Assembly: GCA_903901045.1 (NCBI GenBank)
Contig: CAIUPP010000060.1
Coordinates: 194,661 to 258,660 of the forward strand
Direction of reading: 5' to 3'
Origin: an uncultured Planctomycetota bacterium
Lineage (GTDB): Bacteria; Planctomycetota; Brocadiia; CAIUPP01
Length of the DNA stretch: 64,000 nt
In this document: piece by piece, positions 1-8,780 of the stretch
How the letters are laid out: each line of letters starts with the position of its first letter
Numbering within the stretch: the first letter of the stretch is position 1
The notes under the pieces: model-generated
Databases searched by the model: none
What the model saw: only the letters and a program-made list of their open reading frames with translations
Told to the model about the DNA's origin: nothing
Program-made: the position numbers and the translations under genes

Positions 1-1
1 C

Positions 2-1354
2 AAGGAGAACTGGCAGTACCTGCAGTTCTTCCTGGGGTCGGCGGCGGCGCGGATACTGATCGCGTTTCTCTTCATCCCTGTCTTCTTCAAATTCAACGTC
101 ACCACGATCTATGAATTCCTCAGGCACCGCTTCGGCGCGGCGACGCAGTACAGCGGGTCGGCTTTCTTCTTCGTCACGCGGCTGATGGCCTCGGGCGTCC
201 GGCTGTACGCCGCTTGCCTTGGGGTGGCGGTAATCCTCGGCTGGGACGCCTGGCGGACCTGGGACCTCTACGGCTGGCACGTGAACTCGGGCCTGATGGC
301 GGCGCTGGCGTTGTTCACGATGTGCAGCATCGTCTTCATCGCGTTCGGCGGCATCAAAGCGGTGGTATGGACCGGAGCGTTCGAGACGACGGTCTTCTTC
401 CTGGCGGGCGGCGCGGTCGCAATTTACTTGTGGAAGAACATTCACCTCGACGCCGGCGCGGCGTGGCAGGTGGCGAGCGACGCAGGAAGGACAAGCCTGC
501 TGAACACGGGAGCGCAGTATTTCGCGCCGGGGACAAGCTGCTGGGACGGTTTCGTGAAGACGTTCTCCGATCCGAATACCCTCTGGGCGGCGACGCTGAA
601 CGCATTCTTCGTGGGGCTGTGCGTCTTCGGCACGGACCAGGAATTGATGCAGCGGCTGCTGACGGTGAAGACCCGGCGCTCCAGCCAGAAAGCGCTGATC
701 GGCACCATCCTCGCCGCCTTCCCGCTGGTCACACTCTACCTGGGGCTGGGCACGCTGCTGTTCCTGTACTATCACCAGCATCCCACGCTGCCGCTGCCGG
801 ACAATCCGGACAAGATACTCTCGCACTTTGTCGTCACGGTGCTGCCGACGGGGCTGAAGGGGCTCGTGCTTGCCGCCGTGGTGCTGGCGAGCATCGACTC
901 GCCGCTAAGTTCCCTCTCCTCCTCCTTCGTCACGGACATTTACCGTCCGTTGATTCGCAAGGATGCCTCCGAGCGGCATTACCTCTGGGTGTCGCGCTGC
1001 GGCATCGTCGGGTTCGGCATCCTGCTGGCGATCCTGGCCCTGGCGTTCAGCGCGTTGACGGGCATCCTCTGGCTGGCCTTCAAGGTCATTGCGGTGACCG
1101 GGGGTAGCACGCTGGGGATATTCCTGCTCGGGATGGTGACGAAGCGGCGCGGAAACACGGAGAACGTGATTGCCATGGTCGATAGTGCGGCGGTGACGGC
1201 GTCGCTGCTGCTGCTGTCGGAGTTGAAGATCATTTCGCTGGGGTGGAGCTGGCTCATCGTGGTCGGCACCATCCTGACCTTCGTTATCGGATATGCACTC
1301 GGTAGGCCCGCCGCCGAAAGTCCGGCGGCGCCCTCTCAGAAGGAAGCTTCGTAG
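2..1354 (+). CDS. Sodium/solute symporter (SSF family), 5'-truncated
   Basis: The reading frame is open from base 2, so the gene begins before the window; the first ATG at 185 is internal. The visible 450 residues hold many hydrophobic segments and end in a transmembrane helix plus a short polar tail. The stretch YEFLRHRFG just before the third visible helix and the later DSPLSSLSSSF segment are typical of the SSF (sodium/solute symporter, LeuT-fold) family, which imports sugars, amino acids or sialic acid with Na+. A GH20 glycosidase starts 10 bases downstream with its own ribosome site, so the pair probably imports and cleaves an amino-sugar glycoside. The substrate itself cannot be read from sequence. 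Confidence 0.85.
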   Translation, partial: KENWQYLQFFLGSAAARILIAFLFIPVFFKFNVTTIYEFLRHRFGAATQYSGSAFFFVTRLMASGVRLYAACLGVAVILGWDAWRTWDLYGWHVNSGLMAALALFTMCSIVFIAFGGIKAVVWTGAFETTVFFLAGGAVAIYLWKNIHLDAGAAWQVASDAGRTSLLNTGAQYFAPGTSCWDGFVKTFSDPNTLWAATLNAFFVGLCVFGTDQELMQRLLTVKTRRSSQKALIGTILAAFPLVTLYLGLGTLLFLYYHQHPTLPLPDNPDKILSHFVVTVLPTGLKGLVLAAVVLASIDSPLSSLSSSFVTDIYRPLIRKDASERHYLWVSRCGIVGFGILLAILALAFSALTGILWLAFKVIAVTGGSTLGIFLLGMVTKRRGNTENVIAMVDSAAVTASLLLLSELKIISLGWSWLIVVGTILTFVIGYALGRPAAESPAAPSQKEAS

Positions 1355-1364
1355 AGGTGGAAGA

Positions 1365-3266
1365 ATGCGCACGATTCGATTGGATGCGGGGCGCGCCCCG
1401 GAAGAACTTCGCGCCGGATTGCACGAGATTCTGGCCGAATACGGGGGGCGATTCTCGCGCGAAGCGGATGCGCTCGGGGTCGCGTTCGAGGCGTGCTCCT
1501 CAATAGCCCCCGGCGGGTTCTCCGTGACGGTCGGCGCGCGGGAAGCGCGTGTCCTGTACGCGCGCAAAGTGGATGCGTTCCGGGCGCTTGGACGGCTGCT
1601 GGGAGCGCGGGAGTCCCTGCGGGAGGGGGCGACGTTCGCCGAGACCGCGCGATTCGACATGCTGGGCATCATGGTGGACGTATCGCGCAACGGAGTGCTC
1701 AGACCGGACGCCGCCCGCATGCTCCTGCGACGATGCGCCCTCATGGGCATTAACGTGTTCATGCTGTATGCCGAGGACACCTACGAGGTGCCGGGGGAGC
1801 CGTTCTTCGGCTACCTGCGAGGACGCTACACGCATGATGAGATGAAGGAGTTGGACGCTTACGCGAACGACCTAGGCATTGAAATGTTCCCCTGCATCCA
1901 GACGCTGGGCCACCTGGGGCAGGTGTTGCAGTGGCCGGCCTACGCGGCGCACCGCGACACGAAGGATGTGCTGCTTGCCGAAGAGGAGCAGACCTACCGG
2001 CTCATCGAGAAGATGATCGCTGCCGCAAGCGCGCCTTTCCGCTCCAGCCGCATTCACATCGGCATGGATGAAGCCATGGGCATCGGCATGGGGGAATATC
2101 GCAACCGGCATGGCGAAGCGAAGCCGTTTGACATCCTCAACCGGCACCTCGCGCGCGTCGTCGATATCTGCGGTAAGCACCTGCTCCGCCCGATGATATG
2201 GAGCGACATGTACTTCCGTCTCGGCTCCAAATCGGGCGATTACTACGACGCCGACTGGTCCATCCCCTCCCAGGTCGTCAAGGAGATACCGCCGGGCGTC
2301 GATCTCGTCTACTGGGATTATTACCACACCGATTCCGCCTTCTATTCCAAATGGATCGACCACCACCGCGCGCTCGGGTCGGAACCGATCATGGCGGGGG
2401 GCGTCTGGACGTGGAACCATTTCTGGACGGCGCTTCCCCACGCGTTCGCCGTCACCGATGCCTGCATGCAGGCGTGCAAGGAGAAGGGACTGCGGGAAAT
2501 CTTCGTCACCCTGTGGGGGGATGACGGAATGGAGTGCGACGTCTTCTCGGCGCTACCGGCGCTGCAATATTTCGCCGAACATGGCTACGCCGACTCGGTG
2601 GAGCCGCGCCGTGTGCGAGAGAATTTCCGCGGAGCCTGTGACGCGGAGTTCGACGATTGGGTGAAGGGGAGCGAACTGGACGCGATTCCCGGCCTTGAAC
2701 ATCCGGAGCAATGCGACGAGAGCTTCAGCAAGTGGCTGCTCTGGCAGGATACGCTGCTGGGCTGGCTGGAGCCGCGCATCGCGCCGCTGTCGCTGCGGAA
2801 GCATTACAGCGAGTTGTCCGGGGAATTATCTGCGCTGTCCGCCAGGAATGCTTCGGCGCAGCGACTGCAATTCCCGGCGAAGCTCGCCAGGGTGCTGTCG
2901 CTCAAGTGCGAGCTTCGGCGTGAACTGGTCGCCGCCTATTCCGCGGGGGACAAGGCGGCCATCCGCCGGATCGCCGCCGGCGACCTGCCATTGCTGAGGG
3001 AGGCCGTGGATGCCCTCTGGAAGTGTCACCGCGAGATGTGGCTGGCCACGTACAAGCCGTTCGGGCTGGAAGTCCTCGAACAGCGCTACGGCGGCCTGCG
3101 GACGCGTCTGGAGAGCCTGTCCGACCGGCTGGAGCAATACCTTGAAGGGAAGATTCCCAACATTCCCGAGTTTGAGACCCGGCTGGAGAAGGTCTATGAC
3201 ACGCCCCTCGGGCGTCTCGCGGGACTTCATCACGGACGTATCATGACGCCGAGCATTATCAAGTAG
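1365..3266 (+). CDS. Glycoside hydrolase family 20 protein (beta-N-acetylhexosaminidase-like)
   Basis: 633 residues from ATG 1365, which has an AGAGGTGG ribosome site; a longer frame from 1293 would overlap the symporter gene. There is a short N-terminal alpha/beta part (about 1-90) and then a TIM barrel starting FDMLGIMVDVSRNG. The GH20 catalytic Asp-Glu pair is at D235-E236 in HIGMDEA. The C-terminal 200 residues are helical. GH20 enzymes remove terminal GlcNAc or GalNAc by substrate-assisted catalysis. There is no signal peptide, so the enzyme is probably cytoplasmic and acts on an imported oligosaccharide, in keeping with the symporter just upstream. Exo-glucosaminidase-type specificity is also possible. 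Confidence 0.85.
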   Translation: MRTIRLDAGRAPEELRAGLHEILAEYGGRFSREADALGVAFEACSSIAPGGFSVTVGAREARVLYARKVDAFRALGRLLGARESLREGATFAETARFDMLGIMVDVSRNGVLRPDAARMLLRRCALMGINVFMLYAEDTYEVPGEPFFGYLRGRYTHDEMKELDAYANDLGIEMFPCIQTLGHLGQVLQWPAYAAHRDTKDVLLAEEEQTYRLIEKMIAAASAPFRSSRIHIGMDEAMGIGMGEYRNRHGEAKPFDILNRHLARVVDICGKHLLRPMIWSDMYFRLGSKSGDYYDADWSIPSQVVKEIPPGVDLVYWDYYHTDSAFYSKWIDHHRALGSEPIMAGGVWTWNHFWTALPHAFAVTDACMQACKEKGLREIFVTLWGDDGMECDVFSALPALQYFAEHGYADSVEPRRVRENFRGACDAEFDDWVKGSELDAIPGLEHPEQCDESFSKWLLWQDTLLGWLEPRIAPLSLRKHYSELSGELSALSARNASAQRLQFPAKLARVLSLKCELRRELVAAYSAGDKAAIRRIAAGDLPLLREAVDALWKCHREMWLATYKPFGLEVLEQRYGGLRTRLESLSDRLEQYLEGKIPNIPEFETRLEKVYDTPLGRLAGLHHGRIMTPSIIK

Positions 3267-3409
3267 TGGAGGGCCTGGGAATGCCTGCTCGCGGGGGGAT
3301 GTCGACTGTGGCACAGGCGTTTCCATGTTCTTATTTTCGCCTATCGTGTATCATGATGGACAGGAATCGATAGTCCTGTTGCGCCTCCTTCTAATGAGGG
3401 ATAACGACA

Positions 3410-4111
3410 CTGAAACTCTCCATCATCTTGCCGACCTATAACGAAGAGCGCACGGTGCGGAAGATTCTCGACGAAGTTCTGTCCGCCGAACTGCGCCTGC
3501 CCTCCGGGACGGTCGAGAAGGAGGTGATCGTCGTGGACGACGCCTCGACCGACCGGACCGTGGAGAGGGTCGGCTCCGACCCGCGCGTGAAGCTTGTGCG
3601 CCATGAGAAGAACCTGGGGAAGGGGGCGGCCATTCGCACGGGTCTGGCGCACGTGACCGGGGACGTGGTGCTGATTCAGGACGCGGATATGGAATACTCG
3701 GTTCAGGACTACCCGGCGCTGCTGGGGCCCTTTGCCGAGAAGGGCGCGGAGGTGGTGTACGGATCGCGCTTTCTGAAGCGCCGCTGGCCGACGAACATGC
3801 ACTGGACGAATTTCCTGGCCAACCGGCTGTTTACGCTTATGGCCAACATCCTATATGGGGCGCGCATCACCGACGAGGCGACCTGCTACAAGGTCTTCCG
3901 CGCGCCGCTGCTCAAATCGCTGCCGCTCCGCTGCGAAGGGTTCGAGTTCTGCCCCGAGGTGACCGCGCTGGTCCGCCTGCGGCACATCCCGATCCACGAA
4001 GTGGCGATCGAGTACACCGGGCGGGGGCGCGCCGAGGGAAAAAAGGTCCGCTGGACCGATGGCATCAAGACGATTCAGACGCTCATCCGTTACCGCATCC
4101 GCCGTTCGTAG
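3410..4111 (+). CDS. Family 2 glycosyltransferase (dolichyl-phosphate mannose synthase-like)
   Basis: 234 residues. The GT2 core starts with the first beta strand LSIILPTYNEE, so translation must begin upstream of the in-frame TTG at 3428. The only usable codon before the stop at 3395 is CTG 3410, which lies 9 bases after GAGGG (3396-3400). I therefore assign a rare CTG start. Motifs: VVDDASTD near residue 40, metal-binding QDAD near 90, and GSRF. The family transfers a sugar from a nucleotide donor to a lipid phosphate carrier at the inner membrane. There is no C-terminal membrane helix. The next gene is a large membrane protein of GT-C character, a common partner that uses polyprenyl-phosphate sugars. 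Confidence 0.82.
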   Translation: MKLSIILPTYNEERTVRKILDEVLSAELRLPSGTVEKEVIVVDDASTDRTVERVGSDPRVKLVRHEKNLGKGAAIRTGLAHVTGDVVLIQDADMEYSVQDYPALLGPFAEKGAEVVYGSRFLKRRWPTNMHWTNFLANRLFTLMANILYGARITDEATCYKVFRAPLLKSLPLRCEGFEFCPEVTALVRLRHIPIHEVAIEYTGRGRAEGKKVRWTDGIKTIQTLIRYRIRRS

Positions 4112-4174
4112 CCTTGCATCGAGACGGCTCAGGGGGCGTCATCGGGAGAACATGGAGCGTGTGGGAGGGTGCGA

Positions 4175-6349
4175 ATGACCTGGCTGGCTGAGAAATTCAA
4201 GCGGCTGCGCAATGCGGTCGCCTGTCACAAGACGTTTGCCCTCATCCTGTTGCTTTGTCTGGCCTGGGCCGGGGCGCTCCAGTATGAGATGCGGGTGGAC
4301 CCTCCTGATCTGAACGACGACGTGGCGCATGTGTCGCACGCCCTGGGCGTGGATCAGGCGCTGCCCGACCTCGCGCGCGCCACCGACCCGTGGCTCCCGT
4401 CGCCGGGGATGGGCTTTCCCGCTCTCCACTACTATCAGCATCTGCCCGCCTTCTTCCTGGCCGCGGTGTACCAGCTTTTCCTCGGACACGTGCCGCTGAT
4501 CCTGATTCTCCGGGTGACGATGGTCCTGCTGCTGGCGGTATTTCCTCTGGCCGTCTATGCCTCCATGCGCCGCTTCGGAATGGAGAGATTGCCGGCGGCC
4601 CTCGCCGCGGTCTGTTCTCTTCTGATCTCCGATGGCTATAAGCAGGGGTGGGGATTCGAAAGCTACATCTGGGGCGGCTCCGGGATGTACACCCAGTTGT
4701 GGGGGATGGTGCTGACCCCGCTGGCGGTTAGCTGGGGTTACGTGTACCTCAAGGAGGGCCGGGGTCGCTTCGGCGCCGTGACCTTCCTTCTGGCCACCTG
4801 CCTGAGCCACATCCTGACCGGTTTTGTGGCCGTCGTCAGCCTGTTCATCATCCTCGCGGCCATGGACGATGAGAAAGGATGCTGGCCGGGGCGGCTGAAG
4901 CGCCTGGCAACCCTCTTCGTGCTGATGGGGCTGGCGGGAATCTACTACCTTGTCCCGTTCGTGCGCGATGGCGCGTACATGAACTACAGCGTCTGGTCGC
5001 ACAAGGAATGGCTGGACTCCTACGGGCATCGGCGCATCCTGGGGTGGCTCTTCACGGGCCAGTTGCTGGATTGCGGGCGGTATGTCCCGCTGACGCTCTT
5101 CGTGCTTATCGGGCTCGTGGCGGCATTCCGGAAATGGAGCAACGAGCGCTACCGGATCGCGGCGGCGCTGTTCTTCGTCTGGCTGGCGATCTACTGCGGC
5201 AGGCCGACATGGGGAAGGCTCCTGGACGTGATCCCGTTCGCGCACGATATGCAATTCAACCGGTACGTCGCCGGGGTGCACCTTGCGGCCTTGATGCTGG
5301 CCGGAGTGGGGGCTGCGGCGTTCTATGAGCTTGTCCGGCGGCTGATGCCGCGCTTCAAAACAGTCGTCGCGTCCACTCTCCTCGTGGCGCTGTTGGTCCC
5401 CGCGTTCGTCGAGCGGGGCATCTACCTGAAGCACAACAGCGAGTGGGCCGCGCGGTCTCGCCTGGCGTACAGGGCCGAGAAGGGCGACCTGGACAAGCTG
5501 CTGGCGACGTTGCAGGCGCTGCCGCCGGGGAGGGTCTTCGCGGGGCTTCCCGGCGCGTGGGGCAAAGGGCTCAGGGTGGGCGAAGTGCCGCTCTACGCCA
5601 TGATCCATGTGGCGGGCATGGACTGTCTGGGCTTCATGTACCTGCATTTTGCGCTCAACGTGGACATTCAGTACCTGTTCAATGAGAACTCCCTCGCGCA
5701 TTATCGGCTGTTCAACGTCACCTATGTCGTGGCGGATCGGGGCCACGCGGTGCCCGCGTTCCTCAAGCCGATCGACCGGATAGGGCGCTTCGTCATCTAC
5801 AAGGTGGAGACGGGGGGGTACATCGATGTGGTCTCGTCGGGGGCGCAGTTCACCGGGACCAAGCGTGAGTGGTTTGCCGCGGCGCGCGCGTGGCTGGACG
5901 GCCCCTGGTTCCACGCGGGGGATTATCCGCGCATCCGGCTGACGCGGAACGGGCATCCCGATGGGGTAAGCCTCCCGCTCTCCGAAGCGCCGGCGAAGTT
6001 GGCGGAATATGCCGGGGAGGTGCTGCCGCCGCCGGGCAGGGTTCTTGAGCAGAGCAAGGAGGCGTACAGCGCGGCGGCGGTCGTCTCCATGACGCGGCCC
6101 GGATACGTCGTCTTCCGCAGCAGCTATCATCCCAACTGGGCGGTGCGGGTGGACGGCGAGAAGAAGGATCCGGTGATGCTGACGCCAAGTTATCTCGGCG
6201 TGGCGGTATCGCCGGGGCAACACACCGTGCTGTTCTCGTACGAACCCTCCCGGCTTCGCCCCTGGCTGTTCGCGATGGGGTGCGGAATCCTCGCGGCGCT
6301 TTTCCTGATCGAGAGGCGGAAGCCGGGAGCGCAGCGTAAGGCGGGGTGA
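4175..6349 (+). CDS. Large polytopic membrane protein, GT-C/YfhO-like
   Basis: 724 residues from ATG 4175, just after GGGAGGG; a GTG at 4169 lies inside that site. One N-terminal helix is followed by a loop with DLNDDVAH (an acidic pair in the first large loop, as in GT-C transferases) and then about ten more helices to residue 430. A soluble region of about 230 residues precedes a last helix near the C terminus. The stretch around SSYHPNWAVRVDG and PGQHTVLFSYEP matches the C-terminal domain of YfhO-like proteins. It probably moves a sugar from a lipid carrier onto an acceptor outside the membrane. The exact reaction is unknown. It ends 16 bases from a convergent gene, with no clear terminator between. 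Confidence 0.65.
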   Translation: MTWLAEKFKRLRNAVACHKTFALILLLCLAWAGALQYEMRVDPPDLNDDVAHVSHALGVDQALPDLARATDPWLPSPGMGFPALHYYQHLPAFFLAAVYQLFLGHVPLILILRVTMVLLLAVFPLAVYASMRRFGMERLPAALAAVCSLLISDGYKQGWGFESYIWGGSGMYTQLWGMVLTPLAVSWGYVYLKEGRGRFGAVTFLLATCLSHILTGFVAVVSLFIILAAMDDEKGCWPGRLKRLATLFVLMGLAGIYYLVPFVRDGAYMNYSVWSHKEWLDSYGHRRILGWLFTGQLLDCGRYVPLTLFVLIGLVAAFRKWSNERYRIAAALFFVWLAIYCGRPTWGRLLDVIPFAHDMQFNRYVAGVHLAALMLAGVGAAAFYELVRRLMPRFKTVVASTLLVALLVPAFVERGIYLKHNSEWAARSRLAYRAEKGDLDKLLATLQALPPGRVFAGLPGAWGKGLRVGEVPLYAMIHVAGMDCLGFMYLHFALNVDIQYLFNENSLAHYRLFNVTYVVADRGHAVPAFLKPIDRIGRFVIYKVETGGYIDVVSSGAQFTGTKREWFAAARAWLDGPWFHAGDYPRIRLTRNGHPDGVSLPLSEAPAKLAEYAGEVLPPPGRVLEQSKEAYSAAAVVSMTRPGYVVFRSSYHPNWAVRVDGEKKDPVMLTPSYLGVAVSPGQHTVLFSYEPSRLRPWLFAMGCGILAALFLIERRKPGAQRKAG

Positions 6350-6365
6350 TTCTTCCGGCGGGGCT

Positions 6366-6758
6366 TCAGGCGTCTCCGCCCTTGTCCTCAGCGGGGGAGG
6401 ACTGCGCTGCCGGGGTGGAGCGCAGCCGTTCGATCTCCATGCGCAGGAGGGCGTTCTCCTGGGTCAGCCGGATCACGCGCTTCCCCTGCCGGTTGGCGAT
6501 CACGGTCAGCGTCAGCACCATGCCGGAGGTGAACAGGAACCCGAGCAGCGTGACGAGGGACTGATAGCTGAGACCCGATAGAGTCATCAGCCAGGGCGCG
6601 CAGCCCGCAAGGAAGGCCAGGACGCCCGTCCCGAACGCCATCACGCCCCATACGAGCACATATTCAGGCCGGACAAGTCTGCGCCGCACCAGTTCGATGG
6701 CGAACGCGGCGAACAGGAGTCCAAGCACGGCGATGAACAGTACGGCGCGCGGGTTCAT
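6366..6758 (-). CDS. DUF2304 family small membrane protein
   Basis: 130 residues. The ATG at 6758 overlaps the stop of the preceding glycosyltransferase (ATGA), which suggests coupled translation. It has three hydrophobic segments (about 5-23, 35-55 and 68-90), then a cytoplasmic coiled coil beginning NRQGKRVIRLTQENALLRMEIERL. Size, layout and position directly after a DPM-type transferase fit DUF2304, small membrane proteins of unknown function that often accompany polyprenyl-phosphate glycosyltransferases. An accessory or anchoring role is inference. Confidence 0.7.
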   Translation of the reverse strand: MNPRAVLFIAVLGLLFAAFAIELVRRRLVRPEYVLVWGVMAFGTGVLAFLAGCAPWLMTLSGLSYQSLVTLLGFLFTSGMVLTLTVIANRQGKRVIRLTQENALLRMEIERLRSTPAAQSSPAEDKGGDA

Positions 6759-7501
6759 GCCTCTGCCTCCGGGGTGGTCGAGGGGCGATCCTCCGCCAGC
6801 GGCGGTCGCGCGTCGGACAGGGCGCCCACCAGCACCGCGAAAGCCACCTTCATCATATAGTAAACGCTCCTCAGCGGGCTGATGGAACTGGTCCCCGCCT
6901 GGCGCGGGAGCATCCGCACGGGGACCTCGCAGATGCGGTAACCCGCCCGGTGGAGGGAAATCAAGGACTCCACTTCCGGGTAGTCGCAGGCGTAATTGTC
7001 CGCGAGGTGGGCAATCGCCGCGCGGTTGGCCGCCCTGAATCCGGAGGTGGTATCCGTCAGCCGCTGATGGCACAGCGCGCTCAGCAGCCGGGCGAAGAAC
7101 CGAATGCCGACGCCGCGCGTGAGCGACGCGCGATAGCCCGTCGCTTCCACGAAACGCGAACCGATGACCAAGTCCACGCCGCTTCGCTCCATTTCATTCA
7201 ACAGCAATTGAATCTGATCGGCCGGGTGCTGGCCGTCGGCGTCCACCTGCACGGCCACGTCGTAGCCGTGCGCCTTGGCGTAACGGAATCCCGTCTGCAT
7301 CGCGCCGCCGATGCCCAGGTTGTGAGGGAGGTCCGCAACCAGCGCGCCGGCTTGCAGCGCGGCCGTCACCGTATCGTCGATGGAACCGTCGTTGACGACC
7401 AGAAGGTCCGCGTGGGGCTGCTGGCGGACAATTTCAGCCAGGACCGGCCTGATGCACTGTCCCTCGTTATATGCCGGGAGGATGACCAGGAGTTTGAGCA
7501 T
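6755..7501 (-). CDS. Family 2 glycosyltransferase (polyprenyl-phosphate sugar synthase-like)
   Basis: 248 residues from ATG 7501. This start places the first GT2 strand LKLLVILPAYNEG at the N terminus; an upstream in-frame ATG at 7534 would add an unlikely 11-residue leader. Motifs: VVNDGSIDDT near residue 38, VQVDADGQH (DxD-type metal site) near 87, and GSRF. The C-terminal part ends in a hydrophobic helix (MMKVAFAVLVGAL). It forms a two-gene operon with the DUF2304 gene. It probably builds a lipid-linked sugar at the cytoplasmic face for envelope glycan assembly. The product sugar cannot be deduced. Confidence 0.85.
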   Translation of the reverse strand: MLKLLVILPAYNEGQCIRPVLAEIVRQQPHADLLVVNDGSIDDTVTAALQAGALVADLPHNLGIGGAMQTGFRYAKAHGYDVAVQVDADGQHPADQIQLLLNEMERSGVDLVIGSRFVEATGYRASLTRGVGIRFFARLLSALCHQRLTDTTSGFRAANRAAIAHLADNYACDYPEVESLISLHRAGYRICEVPVRMLPRQAGTSSISPLRSVYYMMKVAFAVLVGALSDARPPLAEDRPSTTPEAEA

Positions 7502-7547
7502 TCGGCTTGGAGCCTTTCCAGTGAGACACCTCATGTCCTGCGCAAAG

Positions 7548-7570
7548 CGGTCTCATTAGACTGTTTTTTT
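7548..7570 (+). terminator. Weak intrinsic-terminator-like hairpin
   Basis: CGGTCT, loop CATT, AGACTG, then seven T on the + strand. The 6-bp stem has one G-T wobble. It sits between two - strand genes, so it could only stop antisense transcription. The T run is clear but the stem is weak. Confidence 0.3.
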
Positions 7571-7602
7571 ATCCGCAATGCAAGCAATGGGATGACCGCA
7601 GC

Positions 7603-8520
7603 CTAATCCCGCCGGAGTGTCAGGGGGGAGCGATAATCGCCGCGCTGGACGAGCGCCTGAATGGCGTGCTGGATCGCCGGGAGGTCCTCTTTGTAGGTTA
7701 TGCCGTGCCACTCCGCATCCGTCGGCAGCACGCGGACGCGAGCGCGCCCGGAGCGGAGCAAACGGTCGATCGCGACGGGCAGTTGGAACTCCGCGCGCGC
7801 GTCGCCGGGGTGCAACCGGAGGAAATCGGCGAACTGCGTTTCGAGTTCGGGGAAGATGGCCGGTGTGAATCCCCACGTGTTCAGGGAGACGACGCTGTCG
7901 GAGGGGAGTTGAATCCACTCATTTCCCTGCGCGGCGCGAATGCCGTCGCCCTCGCGTTGAATCTGCGTCAGTTCCGTGACGTCCAGCAGGCGGTCATCCG
8001 GGCCGACGCGGCACACGCCGCGAGAGACCGTGCCATGGGGGGAGAGGGTGCGCGCGAGGCCGAAGCCGACCATGCCGTACTCCGGAACCGGCTCGCGATG
8101 CGGCTGGACGAGGAAGTCATGGAGCAGTTGAAACGCCTGGCTTCCGTAGAAGTCATCGGCGTTGATGACGGCGAAGGGGTGCCGGAGTATCTCCTTGCAG
8201 CACAGGACGGCATGCCCGGTGCCCCAGGGCTTTTCGCGGCCGGGGGGGACGGAGAAGCCGGGGGGGAGGATATCCAGTTCCTGATGGACGTAGGTGGTGT
8301 CCGCTGCCTGCTCGACCTGCCGTCCGATGCGGTCGCGGAACGCCTGCTCCATATCGCGCCGGAGGATGAAGAGAATGCGGGTGAAGCCGGCCCGCAACGC
8401 GTCATGCACCGAATAGGCCAGCGTGATTTCCCCGCTCGGCCCGACCGGGGCAAGTTGCTTCACGCCGCCGAAACGGCTTCCGATTCCAGCCGCCATGACA
8501 ACCAGGGCCGTATCCTTCAT
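7603..8520 (-). CDS. Sugar nucleotidyltransferase-like protein
   Basis: 305 residues from ATG 8520 (AAAGGA upstream); the frame runs further up but the nucleotide-binding motif begins at residue 10. The N terminus LVVMAAGIGSRFGGVKQ is the pyrophosphorylase signature (GxGxR plus K). The INADDFYG motif near residue 118 holds the metal-binding Asp. The length and lack of a left-handed beta-helix point to a stand-alone NTP_transferase domain similar to glucose-1-phosphate thymidylyl/uridylyltransferases. It would activate a sugar phosphate to an NDP-sugar, in line with the neighbouring transferases. The exact sugar and nucleotide are unknown. Confidence 0.75.
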   Translation of the reverse strand: MKDTALVVMAAGIGSRFGGVKQLAPVGPSGEITLAYSVHDALRAGFTRILFILRRDMEQAFRDRIGRQVEQAADTTYVHQELDILPPGFSVPPGREKPWGTGHAVLCCKEILRHPFAVINADDFYGSQAFQLLHDFLVQPHREPVPEYGMVGFGLARTLSPHGTVSRGVCRVGPDDRLLDVTELTQIQREGDGIRAAQGNEWIQLPSDSVVSLNTWGFTPAIFPELETQFADFLRLHPGDARAEFQLPVAIDRLLRSGRARVRVLPTDAEWHGITYKEDLPAIQHAIQALVQRGDYRSPLTLRRD

Positions 8521-8559
8521 TCGAGCGCCATCCTTTGCGGGTGGAAATGTACCCCCTGA

Positions 8560-8588
8560 AGAATACACGGGCGGCGCTGTTCCCGCAA
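8560..8588 (-). promoter_or_regulatory. Candidate sigma-70 promoter for the nucleotidyltransferase gene
   Basis: On the - strand, -35 TTGCGG (8588-8583), a 17-base spacer, and -10 TATTCT (8565-8560). Transcription would begin about 33 bases upstream of ATG 8520. It matches the consensus at 3/6 and 4/6 with ideal spacing. Confidence 0.5.
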
Positions 8589-8605
8589 GGCCTGCGAAGC
8601 CGCCT

Positions 8606-8719
8606 GTTGACGAGAAGCTGTTTCAAAACTGTGGCGTGGGTTATCAAACCCGCGAGAAACATAGCGCGGACTCTTTAGTCCGCGCCACCTGCCGAGTTGT
8701 GAAACAGCTTCGAGTAAAC
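8606..8719. repeat. Foldback intergenic element with terminal inverted repeats and two internal hairpins
   Basis: The arms 8614-8630 and 8695-8711 are inverted copies matching at 16 of 17 positions, with weaker pairing continuing outward to about 8606 and 8719. Inside are two hairpins. One is a GGGTT/AACCC type with loop ATCA (about 8635-8653). The other is a perfect 9-bp stem GCGCGGACT, loop CTTT, AGTCCGCGC (8664-8685). The element fills the divergent region between the nucleotidyltransferase and plsY promoters. The layout resembles a small non-autonomous mobile element or a REP-type repeat. No other copy is in this window. Confidence 0.7.
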
Positions 8720-8748
8720 TTGACCGTTCCCGCACGGGCCACTAGAAT
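8720..8748 (+). promoter_or_regulatory. Sigma-70 promoter for plsY
   Basis: TTGACC (8720-8725), a 17-base spacer, and TAGAAT (8743-8748). Each box matches the consensus at 5 of 6 positions. The predicted start near 8755 gives a leader of about 26 bases with GGGAGG before the TTG start at 8781. This rules out the in-frame codon at 8748, which lies inside the -10 box. Confidence 0.7.
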
Positions 8749-8780
8749 TGCGTGCTGTTTTCCTGATTGGGAGGTCAGCC

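Noticed and set aside
4139-6223. Very long open frame on the - strand opposite the membrane-protein gene
   Set aside because: It is a codon-bias shadow of the + strand gene: composition is Arg/His/Gln-rich, with no start site and no family motif.
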